Shown piece after piece: positions 43,761 through 54,717 of a stretch of DNA of 64,000 nucleotides. Under the pieces are notes generated by a model. That model was not told where the DNA came from. It worked only from the letters and a program-made list of their open reading frames with translations, and did no database searches. The stretch lies in the NCBI GenBank assembly GCA_036250195.1, contig JAVHZZ010000002.1:364038124-364102123 (forward strand), read 5' to 3'. Positions within the stretch are counted from its first letter, which is position 1. Each line of letters begins with the position of its first letter. Source of the DNA: Mixophyes australis (Eukaryota; Chordata; Amphibia; Anura; Limnodynastidae). A program made the position numbers and the translations under genes.

Positions 43761-45574
43761 ATTAACAGAGCAAATCTCATGGCATGCGAAAACAATCTGG
43801 CATAAGACAAAACAGGGACAGAGAGTAGGATGGATTGTGGGCAGACATAAAATATTGAGTACAGACATGAGACATAGGATAGAGGACTCTGCCAGTGAGA
43901 GCAAACATTATAAAGGGATTGGGAAAAGAGAGACAAAAGGAGCAAATAGGAAAAATAGGCATAGTGGGATTAACTATGGTGCAGTAGTCTGCAAGTTACT
44001 GAGGCCATGATGTATAGAGACCTAGATTGGGCCATGAAGGTGCACGGAGGCTAAGAAGTATACAGTTCTGGATGGTTTATATGGTGCAGAGGCCTATTTG
44101 GGCAACATTCAAGAGTAGTCATAATGGTGTCTGGTCCTGGGTAGTGTAGAAGTCCGGATGGTGGAAAAGGAGTTGACAGTCTGCAATGGAATCAAAGAGA
44201 GAGAGAGAGCAGGAATCGAGCAACTGCATTGTGAGAGTAATGCAGGGAAATAAAGAAAGAAAACAAATATATAATTGTCAACAATCTCCAGAAACATGAA
44301 ATAAGTGCAGTGGCAGGCTGCATCAGATGAACTTAGTTATTGGCAGGCAACAGGTGTGTTCCCTATTTGTTCAATTGTATTGTTTAACTGAACATCTCCT
44401 AACACTTTGTGAGAAAAACACTTAGGGGATCATGTTGAGTTGTATGCAAATTTCGGTTTCAGATATTACCCTTTTTTTTACTTCTGGGTATGCGCACACA
44501 AGTTTCGGAACTAGTGCTTTGTGCACGTGCGCAGAAGTAAAGAAGCATATCATATGCCAAAAACACAATTTGCGCATAACTCAACATAGCCCTTGTAGTG
44601 TAGAAAACCCCCAAAACGTTTCTCCTTAGAATGAATACTTAGATATAGTTGAGAAGAATACAAACTAGCTACATCTGTGCTAATTGGTCAGCTGATCAAA
44701 AAACATAACATAACTATTGGTCTTAAGCTAAAGGAGAGCCAGGCCAGAATAGTGTCATAAACTATGCTTCCCTGATAAGCAGCCTAGCATATGCTTTCAC
44801 CATATCGAAATTTCATAAGCCGGTTCTGTTGGAAAGGATGTCTCCCTCGTCAATCTAAGCATGCTTATAGTGTTTTCGTTCCTATCTTGTGTCTCAGCAC
44901 CTGCTGACCCACATATTCCTGTTTGTCTGTTATGTCATCTACTGCTCCATGTTGTGTAAGCAATCCCCGCAAAGCATTTTGTAATGAATCTGTGTGTCTA
45001 CCTGATTCAGAAAGCAGACTCGTCTTGCACTGGCAGTAGCTCCAGTTGAAGGGGCTCCCTTCACTCCCAGCAGGTATATTACCTACCTCTGGATTAACTG
45101 TAACTGGAGACTCCTTTTGTCACTATTAAGATATACTGGTCAGTGACTATTCATACGTGCACCTGGTGGCAACGAAGTACAGGTGAACACATTGGGACTG
45201 TTGCAGAGCTTGAGTCAACTTTCAGTCTCATGTAGAAAAGGAAAAAAAAGTACTTAAATATGCACACAAAAACAGAATTTTTTCCCAAGTGACAAATCAA
45301 AGCCCCAACCAACTTCAGCGGTGCACTGGCAAACAGCCAATCAGAAGCATCATAAGTTCATTAGAGCCAGAGACCATCATTGTCATCATTATTATCCACT
45401 ATTTACACCTGTCCTTGACCACTCGCAAATAGTACAGCTTTCTCAGGCACAAATACATTTTTATCTATGTCTACATCCATTTGCAATTGCACATACACAG
45501 GCTTACTGTGTGATTATATTAGAACGTCCCTATCCCTCCTCTCAGGTGCAATTTGACATAAGTGGCAGAAACAC
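43761..45574. other. No recognisable gene
   Basis: Mostly unassigned. Positions 44410-44600 have inverted phrases (TCATGTTGAGTTGTATGCAAAT and ATTTGCGCATAACTCAACATA), a probable ~190-bp MITE. Confidence 0.4.
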
Positions 45575-45830
45575 ACAAATATGATGGCTTTATAATGCAG
45601 AACCCCTACATCTCTGACTATGTTTCAGTGTAAACCACTAAAATCTCTGGGGGATATATAATGCACACCATCCCAAATTTTTGGTAGCTTTAATATAAAT
45701 ACTCCAGATCTATGGTGGCTTCATCATGCAGATACCCCCTCATTTCTGGTAACTCTAGTATACAGAACTGAGATCTCTGGTGGCTTTATAATGCTGCCCC
45801 CATCCCACGTCCCCTAATTTCTGGTGGCTC
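45575..45830. repeat. Degenerate ~45-60-bp tandem repeat
   Basis: Phrases ATCTCTGGTGGCTTTATAATGC, CCCCTAATTTCTGGTGGCTC and relatives recur five or six times with substitutions. Confidence 0.65.
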
Positions 45831-47362
45831 CACGCTATGTTAATAACATAGAATATTTGTCGCTTACATATTTCTATATTTTATTAGTAAAATAGTTTGG
45901 CAATTGTACTTATGTCACTTATCCACATTATTTTATACACATAGCTTTGGATGGACTGCATTGGCTGCCATGTAGAGATGCACAACGTTTTGGTGAAATT
46001 TCATGCAAATTTTGCGGCGGGCGGAACAGGCCGTCTGGTAGAAGTGCAAAGTTCCAGCAACACAATCTTCCAGTTCTGCATTTGATTCACCATTCTACAT
46101 TGAAATTTAAAGACTCATGAAATTTAAAGTCTATGAATAGAACTGGGGCGACGGCGGTCAATTAATTTAACTGTGCGGTTGGAGTAGGACTGAGAACACT
46201 TAAGTCCAAATTCCCCTTGGTCAAACATGCACAATTTTGATGCCAAATGCGAAGTTTGGAGAATATTTAGTGAAACGGTTCAGTTTTGAAAAGTTTGCTC
46301 ATCTTTCCTATCGTGCCTCTGTTTTAATCTCAACAATGAAAACTGGTTTCAGACAATTTATATTACTGCAAATCTAAATGGGTATTATCACAAAATGATA
46401 ACTTAAAGGATTATTCCTCTCTCCAACAAGTGTATTCCATTAAACCCAATAGGCCCAAACATATATATGTGTTAAAGCAACGTAGTTTCGGTTTAGAAGT
46501 TCCAGTGATGTCTGGCTCCACTTTGGTGTAATGTTGTTTAGTTTAGTTGCTATAGATACGGACAGTGCTGTGCAACCTTGGGACTGTCTGGCAAACCTCT
46601 CCCACTTAATGTTCTATTATTTGGTTACCTTTTCTGCATGTGTTAGCTTGCTTATGATGCAACCATGCTATTTGCAGCTTGGAGAGGATATTCCAAGGGA
46701 GAGGTAGAGACGGATAGTATCCCCTGCTGCTTTTGAATACATCTGACAATGACTTATAAGAATTATTGTATATTGCCAAAACAATGTGAAGAAAGATTAT
46801 TATCAGTTGTGATTTCACAGCAGATGATCAGGTGAAAAGATCTCTCAGGAGAGACTTCCACACTAGTTCCTAGTTCCAAAAAGGTGAAACATTGAATTTG
46901 ATGCCTTTATCAGGAGACCTCAGTCTCAAGAAGATCACCGCAATTCTATGGATTTTCTATGACTGTGCATCAGTGTCAAGTTTCTCCTGCAGACACATCA
47001 CTAGCTATGATAGAGAGAAAGTAAAGAGGCTGGCAGCAACATTTTAGTTTCTATACTTCCTATTTACTCTGTGTATGGTGCCCAGGTTTGTTGAAAAGGG
47101 AAGTCCTGGGAGCTGTCCTGACTGCTGCTACTGTTATTTACAAATTAGAGAGAAGTTACACTGATTTCTAAGACAACCTATAAAACTTTCACAAGAATAT
47201 GGGTATAGGAGCTAAGTCCAGGATGACAGGGGTGGATATTGCATTGCAGTCACTACCTGAGATTTGGGGTTTGCTTTGGGTAGCCACCAGACTTGGGGAC
47301 TGCATTGTATAGCAGTCACCAGTACACAGGATTTCTAGAGGGAGGGGGGGTTTCTATGCCAC
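45831..47362. other. No gene; one MITE-like segment
   Basis: Positions 45973-46310 begin GTAGAGATGCACAACG and end GTTTGCTCATCTTTCC, resembling the GAGATGAGC-type MITE ends at 15600 and 17710. The rest is unassigned. Confidence 0.4.
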
Positions 47363-47367
47363 CAGAG

Positions 47368-47946
47368 TGTCAGGGCTGTGAGCTGGATGGAGCTACTAAC
47401 CGGTGTTGACACTACTGTACAAGAAGGCACGGAGTCTAACGCACCCCTGGTTTTTGCCAGGGACCCCTGCAAGGAGGTTTGCACTTCGCTGCAAGGGATG
47501 CGCAGTTCTCCAAGACAGTCACCAGTGTAATAGCGTATAGGGTAGTCAGGTCAAGCCAGGTCAAACCAAGAGGACGATGCAGTACCGAGGGAGAATCACA
47601 AGAATCACAAGAATGGTCAGGAAAGGTCTAGCCAGGAGAGTGTATGAGCCAAAACAGGATCCAGGAGAGAAGTCAAGCAAGCCGGGTAAATACAGGAAGG
47701 GAAGCAAACATACAGAGAACACTGGCGATAGGAATGAACCTGATACTCTGGCACCAGAGTCAGATTTATATACAGGGACTAAGGGAATGATTGGTCGGCG
47801 ATCTGGGCGTCATAGACCGTAGCGCTAGAACATAGGGTTCTGTTGCCTGACAACGGGGCGCGCGTCTGTGCCTGCCCTAACGGCGCTTCCAGACCGGAAA
47901 TGACAGTCTCCGCTTCCTGATCGCATTGCTGGGACGGTGCCTGACA
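47368..47946 (-). mobile_element. Solo LTR, gypsy-like, 579 bp
   Basis: It begins TGTCAGGG and ends GCCTGACA. The flanks CAGAG (47363-47367) and CAGAA (47947-47951) match at 4 of 5. It shares GGCACGGAGTCTAA, CAGGGACCCCTGCAAGGAGG and overall layout with 35693-36263. The minus strand carries TATATAAA near 47768-47775, consistent with a promoter in that orientation. No internal region remains. Confidence 0.8.
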
Positions 47947-48030
47947 CAGAATGGACATGGCCAGCATACAAGGGGCATGACTCTCCATATAACCAGTACC
48001 ATACCGCCACTGCTGTCATTTTCGCTCCCG

Positions 48031-48130
48031 ATGTGCAGCCTATTACATCTATGTAATGTGTGGCCATGCACCCCCCTCCCCCCACCATCAGTGCGGCCAC
48101 ATATTACATAGATGTGACAGGCTGCACATT
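48031..48130. repeat. Imperfect 39-bp inverted repeat
   Basis: Arms 48031-48069 and 48092-48130 share GTGCAGCCT, CATCTATGTAAT and TGTGGCC in inverted order with about five mismatches. A pyrimidine-rich loop (CCCCCCTCCCCCC) lies between. It may be the core of a short MITE. Confidence 0.75.
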
Positions 48131-48360
48131 CACATATAAGACTTTGGACTTTTGAACCTCTTTGCACCTCTGCAGCTCCCGTACTTAGCTGCAGAGAAAA
48201 GTGAAAGTATGCGCTCCACCTGCATTCCATTCACTCTCACCAAGGGAACTGAAAAGTCAGGAGAAGAAAGAAAAGTGGTGAAGCAGAAGTAGGAAAATAA
48301 ATGAGAGAGAGAGAGAAGAAAGTTTCAGGAGCATAGGTAAGAGGAACAGAGGAGAAGATT
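48131..48360. other. Purine-rich lead-in to the minisatellite
   Basis: Unassigned, increasingly GA-rich (GAGAGAGAGAGAAGAAAG near 48303). Confidence 0.5.
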
Positions 48361-48364
48361 GTGC

Positions 48365-48960
48365 AGCTGGATATGAAGGTGCAGGGGGATGTGTGACAGG
48401 GACAGGGGAGGAGAAGTTGCAGGGGGATGTGTGACAGGGATGGGGAGAAGAAAGTGTAGGAGGACGTGTAACAGGGGAGAAGGTGGTTCAGGGGGATGTC
48501 TGACAGGGACAGGGGAGAAGATGGTGCATTGGGATGTGTGATAGGGACAGGGGAGGAGAAGGTGCAGGGGGACGTGTAACAGGGACAGGGGATGAGAAGG
48601 TGCAGGGGGACGTGTGACAGGGATGGGGAGAAGAAGGTGTAGGGGGACGTGTGACAGGGACAGGGGGAAGATGGTGCAGAGGGATGTGTGACAGGGACAG
48701 AGGAGAAGACGGTGCAGGGGGACGTGTGACAGGGATGGGGAGAAGAAGTTGTAGGGGGACGTGTGACAGGGACAGGGGGAGGATGGTGCAGGGGGACATG
48801 GGACAAGGACAGGGGAGGAGAAGGTGCAGAGGGACGTGTGACAGGGATGGGGAGAAGAAGGTGTAGGGGGACGTGTAACAGGGGAGAAGGTGGTTCAGGG
48901 GGATGTCTGACAGGGACAGGGGAGAAGATGGTGCAGAGGGATGTGTGACACATCCTGGAC
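48365..48960 (+). repeat. ~37-39-bp GA-rich minisatellite, about 15 copies
   Basis: Each unit reads like GTGCAGGGGGATGTGTGACA, then GGGACAGGGGAGGAGAAG. Variants differ in GAC/GAT, TAACAGGGG and short deletions. Higher-order repetition is visible: the run GGGGAGAAGAAGGTGTAGG recurs at 48628 and 48849, and GGAGAAGGTGGTTCAGGG at 48476 and 48884. Long open frames on both strands arise only from the repetition. Confidence 0.9.
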
Positions 48961-49649
48961 GTCAAGAAGGTGAGTCATGTGACAGGGAGGGATCACAGTC
49001 AGAGCAGAGCTGACTGATGAGAAAGTTTTCAGTTAGGAAAATGTATGCCAGCTTCAGCTGGCGTACAGTTACATGTAGAAAAAGAGAAAGATTTCACAGA
49101 GCAGACTTTGATACATAGCGGTAATGAGCACTCCCCGTAGACTGTTACGGGGAGTGCTCAGAAAAATGATAATATATGCAAAGCAGCAGATATCTGAGAT
49201 ACCTGCTGCAATGTTAGAATGATACATAGTAATTTAGCGGTAAAACCAGCATGGGTGATAGCTTTGATAAATAGGCCCCATAAGCTCAGTTGCTGTTTGT
49301 CTGCATCCTGGAATGATTAATCCCTGTTTGGGAAATGCATAGGTACAGGATATATGGACAGCCATCCTAACAATGAGTGAACACTCAAGGCCTCCCTCCC
49401 CTAAACCATCCTGGACATTAAATCTATAGCACAAACATTTATAGTTAGGTTCCTTACCTGCAACCAGTCTCAACATATAATATCATTCACATTTATTAAA
49501 TAGCCCTCCCTTTCACCAAATTCATCCCCACATTCAATCAATAGTCCCAAACCACCAGCATTAAATTAATAGTCCTGTTACACCACCAAAAATGAATAGT
49601 ACCCCACTATTAAATAATTAAATATTAAACAATCCCCACCATACATTAA
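48961..49649. other. MITE-like segment with a central perfect hairpin, otherwise unassigned
   Basis: A hairpin with 14-bp perfect arms lies at 49126-49159 (GAGCACTCCCCGTA and TACGGGGAGTGCTC, loop 6). Flanking ACATAGCGGTAAT (49113) and ACATAGTAATTTAGCGGTAA (49224) suggest a larger fold-back element at about 49020-49280. Confidence 0.6.
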
Positions 49650-50007
49650 ATAACTGTTGACTCGCTTCCTCTGCTCCCCTGTGTCCCGGCCGTCACCTTG
49701 ACGACCAGGACGTCACTGCCGGGCATGACCCTACCGTTGCCAAGGCAACGGTCACACGCTTGTGTTTTAGCGCCGCGTCCCGGCAATGGAAGGAAGCCGG
49801 GCGCGTGCGCAAGCTACAACACCAGCCTGCGGGCTAAATAGTTTAAATTAATTAATGATTACACTGGCCTGGGGATCTTTGCAGAGCTAGGCTCTGATTG
49901 GCTACCTTTAGTACTTAAGGCAGGGAGGTCTTAGCCTCCCTGCCGGTTATAGCATCTCAGTGGTTGTGCTGTGCTGACCTGCGTTTAGACACTTGAATTG
50001 CTGATTA

Positions 50008-51490
50008 CACAGGCCTGCAACCAAAAAGCTGTTTTCATAATTTTATCTGATTCTTATGTTTTTTGGTGCGCTGAATTCGAAAATGACCACCGTTTTTTCC
50101 TTGGACATCAGGTATTTTCACAATCGAAATGTGCCTTGGTCAAACAGGTAGCTGGAAATCGCTAAATTTCAAATTTATCATACTTGGGGAAAAAAAACTG
50201 AACATGGAAAAACAAATTTATTTTCACTGCCAGTGCTCCCAAAAACATGAAAATACATGTTTATTGGTCCTGATGGTGATCACTGCATTGTTGAGTGTGC
50301 ATGCTAGGGCCTGCCCGGACATGTTCTTTCATGCATTAACTTGTTCTCTGAATTCTCCACAATCTTGTATTTCATTTCAGTCATCATCCTGCTATTGTCT
50401 GTGTGATTCAAAATTAGTGAAATGCCTCCAAGAAAGTGTGTAAATTCGCCTGACAGTTTCTGTTTCATATGTGGAAAGTTCATGGTGAAAAAGCAGCAGA
50501 AACTGCAGAAACCAAATTGGTATGTGGGGATTTAAAAGTATTGTGTATACTGCTGGGACAACAGGCTGGGTACACCAAATACCCTTGTTTTCTATGTCTA
50601 AATCACTGGAAGCAAAAAAATTGGCCACCAAGAAGTCTAGTTGTTGGTGAAATTCTCAGAGATACATTGGTACCCCCTGAGAAGGTTTTATTACCACCAC
50701 TCCATATAAAATTAATGAAGCAATTTGTTAAGGCACTTCCCAAAGATAGCAAATGCTTCAAGTACTTGGGATCCAAGTTTCCAGGTTTAACGGAGGCAAA
50801 ACTGAAAGAGGGGGTTTTTGTTGGCCCGGATATTAGAAAACTCATATCCAACAAAGACTTCATCAGTTCAATGACTCCAACTCAAAAAGAAGCGTGGGTT
50901 GCCTTTACTGTGGTCATAAAAAACTTTTTTGGAAACCAAAAGGACCCAAATTACAAGGAAATGGTGGAAACAATGTTGAAAGCGTTCCACAAGCTTGGTT
51001 GCTACATGAGCTTAAAAGTCCATTTTCTCAACTCACACCTTGACTATTTTCCTGAAAATTTGGGAGCAGTGAGTGAAGAGCAGGGAGAATGTTTCCATCA
51101 AAATAAATGGAAAGAAGGTGTCAAGGGAAATGGAGTGTTACGATGATGGCTGACTACTGCTGGATGTGGTACAGGGATCTTCCGGAAGCCACCTACAAGA
51201 GGAAAAGCTCAAAAAGAAGTTTAGAGTTTAAAAAAATACGATTTCACAAGCAATCTACTTGAGTGTGATGTTAATTTTGTCGTCACCTGTGCAAATGAGT
51301 TAATATTTTTCATGTAAATAAAATATTTGCGTTAAGAGATTTTTTTAAATGATGACCACCCGTTTGTTCGAAAAACCTGACGTCCCATGACAAAACGGCT
51401 GTTGTTTTTGGATTCAGCGCACCAAAAAATGTAAGAATCAGTCAACTAAACCAAAACAGCTGTCCCAAATTTTTTTTGTGCAGACCTGTG
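50008..51490 (+). mobile_element. 1.48-kb DNA transposon with long terminal inverted repeats, family not named
   Basis: The ends are CACAGGCCTGCA (50008) and TGCAGACCTGTG (51490). The inverted repeats extend about 110 bp with small indels. Conserved blocks include AGCTGTTTT, CTGATTCTTA, TTTTTTGGTGCGCTGAAT and GACRTCAGGT. The target duplication is TTA: GCTGATTA before, TTATTTGC after. Joining the flanks restores an uninterrupted LTR. The interior encodes a broken protein (50422-51262) and has an AATAAA at 51317-51322. A 3-bp duplication with CAC-type ends is seen in the CACTA group, but I cannot place the protein there. Confidence 0.85.
50422..51262 (+). pseudogene. Putative transposase of an uncharacterised MPPRKC-type family, internally deleted
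   Basis: Three pieces lie in three frames. The N-terminal frame from 50422 reads MPPRKCVNSPDSFCFICG (a possible zinc-binding Cys cluster) and reaches TAA at 50535. The main frame 50469-51146 holds VCGDLKVLCILLG (Asp at residue 21), GYTKYPCFLC (Cys 40 and 43), LLPPLHIKLMKQFVKAL, HFLNSHLDYFP and SEEQGECFHQ (about 202-211). The C-terminal frame 51143-51262 reads MADYCWMWYRDLPEATYKRK. From memory, full-length relatives are ~600-700-residue uncharacterised proteins common in arthropods and cnidarians. A few hundred residues between the first two pieces are missing here. Position inside terminal inverted repeats implies a transposase. Asp 21, the SEEQGE glutamates and a further acidic residue could be a DDE triad, which is only inference. 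Confidence 0.6.
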
Positions 51491-51861
51491 TTATTTGCTG
51501 TGACTCTCTGCCTGTTTATTGGACTTTCCCTGCCTGCTCGTGACCCTGACCCTTTGGCCTGTTCCTCGGATTTGCTGTTCTGCCTGTGACCTTGACCTTT
51601 TGGCGTGTTTCATGACTACTCTTCCTGCTTGTGACCCCTGACCTTGGCCTTCGTCTGACCATCCTTACCATCTCCGCTGCTTCCTGTGCTCCAGCTGCGG
51701 TTTAGTATAACGAACCTACACTACTTGGAGTTAAGTCCTGGGGGCATCTGAGTACCTGTGAGCACGTCTAGCTCTACGGGATAGGCGGCTGCTATAGGTG
51801 AAGACTTCCGCCAATCTGTACTGCAGGTTCGTTATCTGACCACCAGCAGCCTAACAATAAC

Positions 51862-52670
51862 CACACAATTTAATTAATATCCCGCCCTACCATTAAATGA
51901 TTAACCCCCACCATTAAATTCATAGCCCATAGCAAATGTCACAGGTTTTCAATGTGTTAAAGAAAGAAGTATTCATGAAAATAGTTGCTGCATAGCTTAA
52001 TGGTTTGAATACTTCACGCTTTTTCAAGAGCAAAGTCATTAGATTTTATTTCAAACAATCAGTCTCTGTTGAATATAATTACTATACAGAATTTGACTAT
52101 TATAGCATTCTTTACATTTCAGTCAAAATAATTATACTATTACTATTGTAGAACATCTTACATGTAAGACAAAGGCTACAATCAAACAATTGCATTATCC
52201 CTCCCCCCACACTTACTAACATCTGGCGCTGCAGACTCTTCTGTATGCCGCTCATGCTGTATGCACATGTGGGACGACACGTATGTTATATGATGCGTGC
52301 TCCCCGTAATGTGTGGTCAACAGGCGAGAGACGGGGAAAGGAGCTGAAGAGTGGATCTATACGTGGCGGAAAGTAATAAGATGGCTGGTCCAGGATGGAG
52401 GTCACTCAAATGACCACCCTATTTCTGTGCCAATGGAGGTTTCTGGGCAACTGGACATTCCCCCGCCTAAGTGCATGTCTGAGAATGAAGTATTGTATAT
52501 TGGTCATCAGAAAGTTGCCTCTATTGTGTATCGCTCATTCATATATAAATGATTGCAATAGATTCTATATTGGATACTTGCCAGAGGGGACTATGTTGTT
52601 TTGGATTTATAACTCTTTGAAATAAAAAAAATCATATGCTTCATAGGCTGGAGAAAACTGTAACCACAAC
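51862..52670. other. No recognisable gene
   Basis: AT-rich at first. Positions 52230-52620 are unassigned with short open frames lacking motifs. Confidence 0.4.
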
Positions 52671-52829
52671 AGGGGCGCACGCAGGATTGCGCAGCAGCTC
52701 CGTTTCGGCAGCGCTGTCCTATACAGCAGCCGCAGCGCTGCCAAAGAAGCGTTCGCAGCGGTGCTGTATATAATACAGCAGGGGGGGGGGTTTCTGGAGA
52801 CTCAGAAACCCCCCCTGCATGCGCCACTG
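52671..52829. mobile_element. Non-autonomous element, CAGGGGCGCACGCAGG family, copy 2
   Basis: The left end (C)AGGGGCGCACGCAGG is inverted in the right end CCTGCATGCGCCACTG. CACAAC occurs at 52665-52670 and 52830-52835, a possible target duplication. An internal fold-back GGGGGGGGGTTTCTG/CAGAAACCCCCCC lies at 52786-52815. Related to 8962-9175. Confidence 0.7.
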
Positions 52830-53157
52830 CACAACACCCAAAAAAATTCTTTGTCCATGCCCTTCCTAATTTTCTTCCTGCCTGTAATCCTTTGTGGCGA
52901 TATGGGGGATAGCCATGAAGATAAGTATAGAAAAGTTGAGAGTAGCTTGATGATGCCACTTTCGTCAAGTGGGTGGGGCAAAATGCTAACTTTGCTATCA
53001 TGCCCCTGCCCACTTAGCATTAATTGAGGTAGACAAAGCTTGAAGATGCGGTTTGTGCTATCATGGCACATTCCCACCACAAAGCAGGCAGGTAAGCACT
53101 TTTGTAGGAGGATTGCCCAAGTAAAACCTTCAATAAAAGTCTGTGTGATGCAACTGA

Positions 53158-53240
53158 CAACAATTATTATTAACATTTAATTATATAGCGTCAGCATATT
53201 GCGTAGCACTCTACAATTGGGACCAAACACATTAATAAAA
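53158..53240. repeat. Diverged ATT...GCGTCAGCATATTGCGTAGC repeat tail
   Basis: ATTATTATTAACATTTAATT, ATAGCGTCAGCATATTGCG and AGCACTCTACAATTGGG correspond to a widespread vertebrate LINE/SINE tail (compare 43578-43760). Confidence 0.6.
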
Positions 53241-53247
53241 CAAGACT

Positions 53248-53427
53248 GAGGGCTAGATTTACTAAGCTGCGGGTTTGAAAAAGTGGGAATGTTGCCTATA
53301 GCAACCAATCAGATTCTAGCTTTCATTTATTTAGTACATTCTACAAAATGAAAGCTAGAATCTGATTGGTTGCTATAGGCAACATCTCCACTTTTTCAAT
53401 ACCGCAGCTTAGTAAATCTAGCCCTGA
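53248..53427. mobile_element. Fold-back MITE, copy C
   Basis: It is the cleanest copy. GGGCTAGATTTACTAAGCTG at the left and CAGCTTAGTAAATCTAGCCC at the right are exact inverses. The inner arms TGTTGCCTATAGCAACCAAT and ATTGGTTGCTATAGGCAACA also match, and the centre is TTTCATTTATTTAGTACATT. The arms are about 80 bp, nearly perfect. Confidence 0.9.
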
Positions 53428-54717
53428 GTGTTAAAGACAGACTTTTAAGTATATGGAATTTACTGTGTTTCAGAAACTGCTGTATGTTTAATGGTGAAGG
53501 AGTATAGAAAGGTTTTTTATATGATATTTCTAATGTGTTTTGGGTTGTAAACTGACTTTTCTTTTTATCACTGTATTTTATAAATATTTAAGTGCAAAAA
53601 TGAATCCCTTTCTGTTTTTATTTCCATACTTCTTTTAATCTCATATGACTAGCCTTAGGACAGGTAATCTATAGTGTGGAATAAAATTTGTCAGATGCTA
53701 AATATTTCAGATCATGTAGCTATTTCCTGGATTAGGAAAATTGAAAAATATGCACTGAAAACCCAGGGGCTTGGCATATTTCAAATTGTATATCTTGGAT
53801 GCAGTTTCTCATAAATTCATGTATATATTCATAACATTCTGTAAAGTGTTTGTATCCAAGCCTCACCGTCACGAAAAATGTTAAGAATAAACCTATTTTT
53901 TTTATTAGTCCCATTAACCTTGCTTATAAATATATCCGTGAAAAGGATTACAGTATGTTATCATCTGATTGTTATTTGACTTTTATTTTTGGTGGTCTAA
54001 ACACTAAACAATCTCAGCTCACCTATGGTCCAGCAAAGGTATTACTTTGGCAATAGCACCCCATGCATTGGCTATGGTGCCCAATAGGTTAGCTGAAAAA
54101 AATCAACCACATAACTGCCAATTCATGGATAGGTTGTAAATAACTGAACTTCCATAGCAACCGTTATGACCATGGAAGCAGTCTGCAGGTTTCCATGGTT
54201 ATAGATGTTGCTAAGGTAGATCAGATTTTCACAAACTATATGTTAATTGGCAGTGAACTTTTGAGTTTTGGTCAGACAATTTCAGGCAAAAGACCTTTTT
54301 CAAGAATCGGGTGTTTTTCTAGTAAGTTGTACACAACATAATTAGACAACAAATGTTTTTATTTGCCCCTTTAGAACAGAGTATATTGTGGGTGAATACA
54401 CTGAAAGACAATAGAAAGCTGTTGTTCATATTACCTATTATTATTTCAATGCAAAGTAAGTTATTTCATACATACTTTACTGATAACCTAGTTTCAAGGG
54501 AAGAAGTAACCAATAATAAGAAGACAGAGGTGTAGGACAGAATGTCTCTTACTCATTATCCACACCACTCCCCTTCCTTATAGGAAGTTTTCTTACATTA
54601 TTTTCTTATCAGACATTTCTTTAGAGTACAGGAAGTAAAGGAGCAGGAGTTACCATTGATGCCACTCATGACTTCCAGCTGTGTGTAAATAAATATGTAT
54701 TGTGACCGGATGGGCTT
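53428..54717. other. No recognisable feature
   Basis: Unassigned, AT-rich. Short open frames are without motifs. Confidence 0.4.

Larger units (their letters stand above)
49655..51856 (+). mobile_element. Solo LTR, gypsy-like, split by a DNA transposon
   Basis: It begins TGTTGACTC and ends CCTAACA, with an exact 5-bp duplication ATAAC (49650-49654 and 51857-51861). Without the insertion at 50008-51490 it is about 716 bp. Its 3' part (GGGGGCATCTGAGTACC, GAGCACGTCTAGCTCTA, GGATAGGCGGCTGCTA) resembles the LTR fragment at 59270-59503. The downstream C/T-rich CCTGACC/TGTGACC repeats (51530-51660) fit an LTR transcribed rightward. Confidence 0.85.

Noticed and set aside
46860..46935. Another possible hammerhead-like motif on the minus strand (CCTGATAAAGGC ... 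TGTTTCACC)
   Set aside because: The second core strand GAAA is missing and stem II does not form; the resemblance is limited to one short phrase.
48237..48965. A 242-residue Pro/Ser/His-rich minus-strand frame
   Set aside because: It is the reverse reading of the minisatellite; several frames on both strands are equally open and there is no signal of selection for a protein.
50129..50443. 104-residue plus-strand frame left of the transposase
   Set aside because: It has no family resemblance and lies between the inverted repeat and the MPPRKC start; the overlapping MPPRKC frame is better supported.
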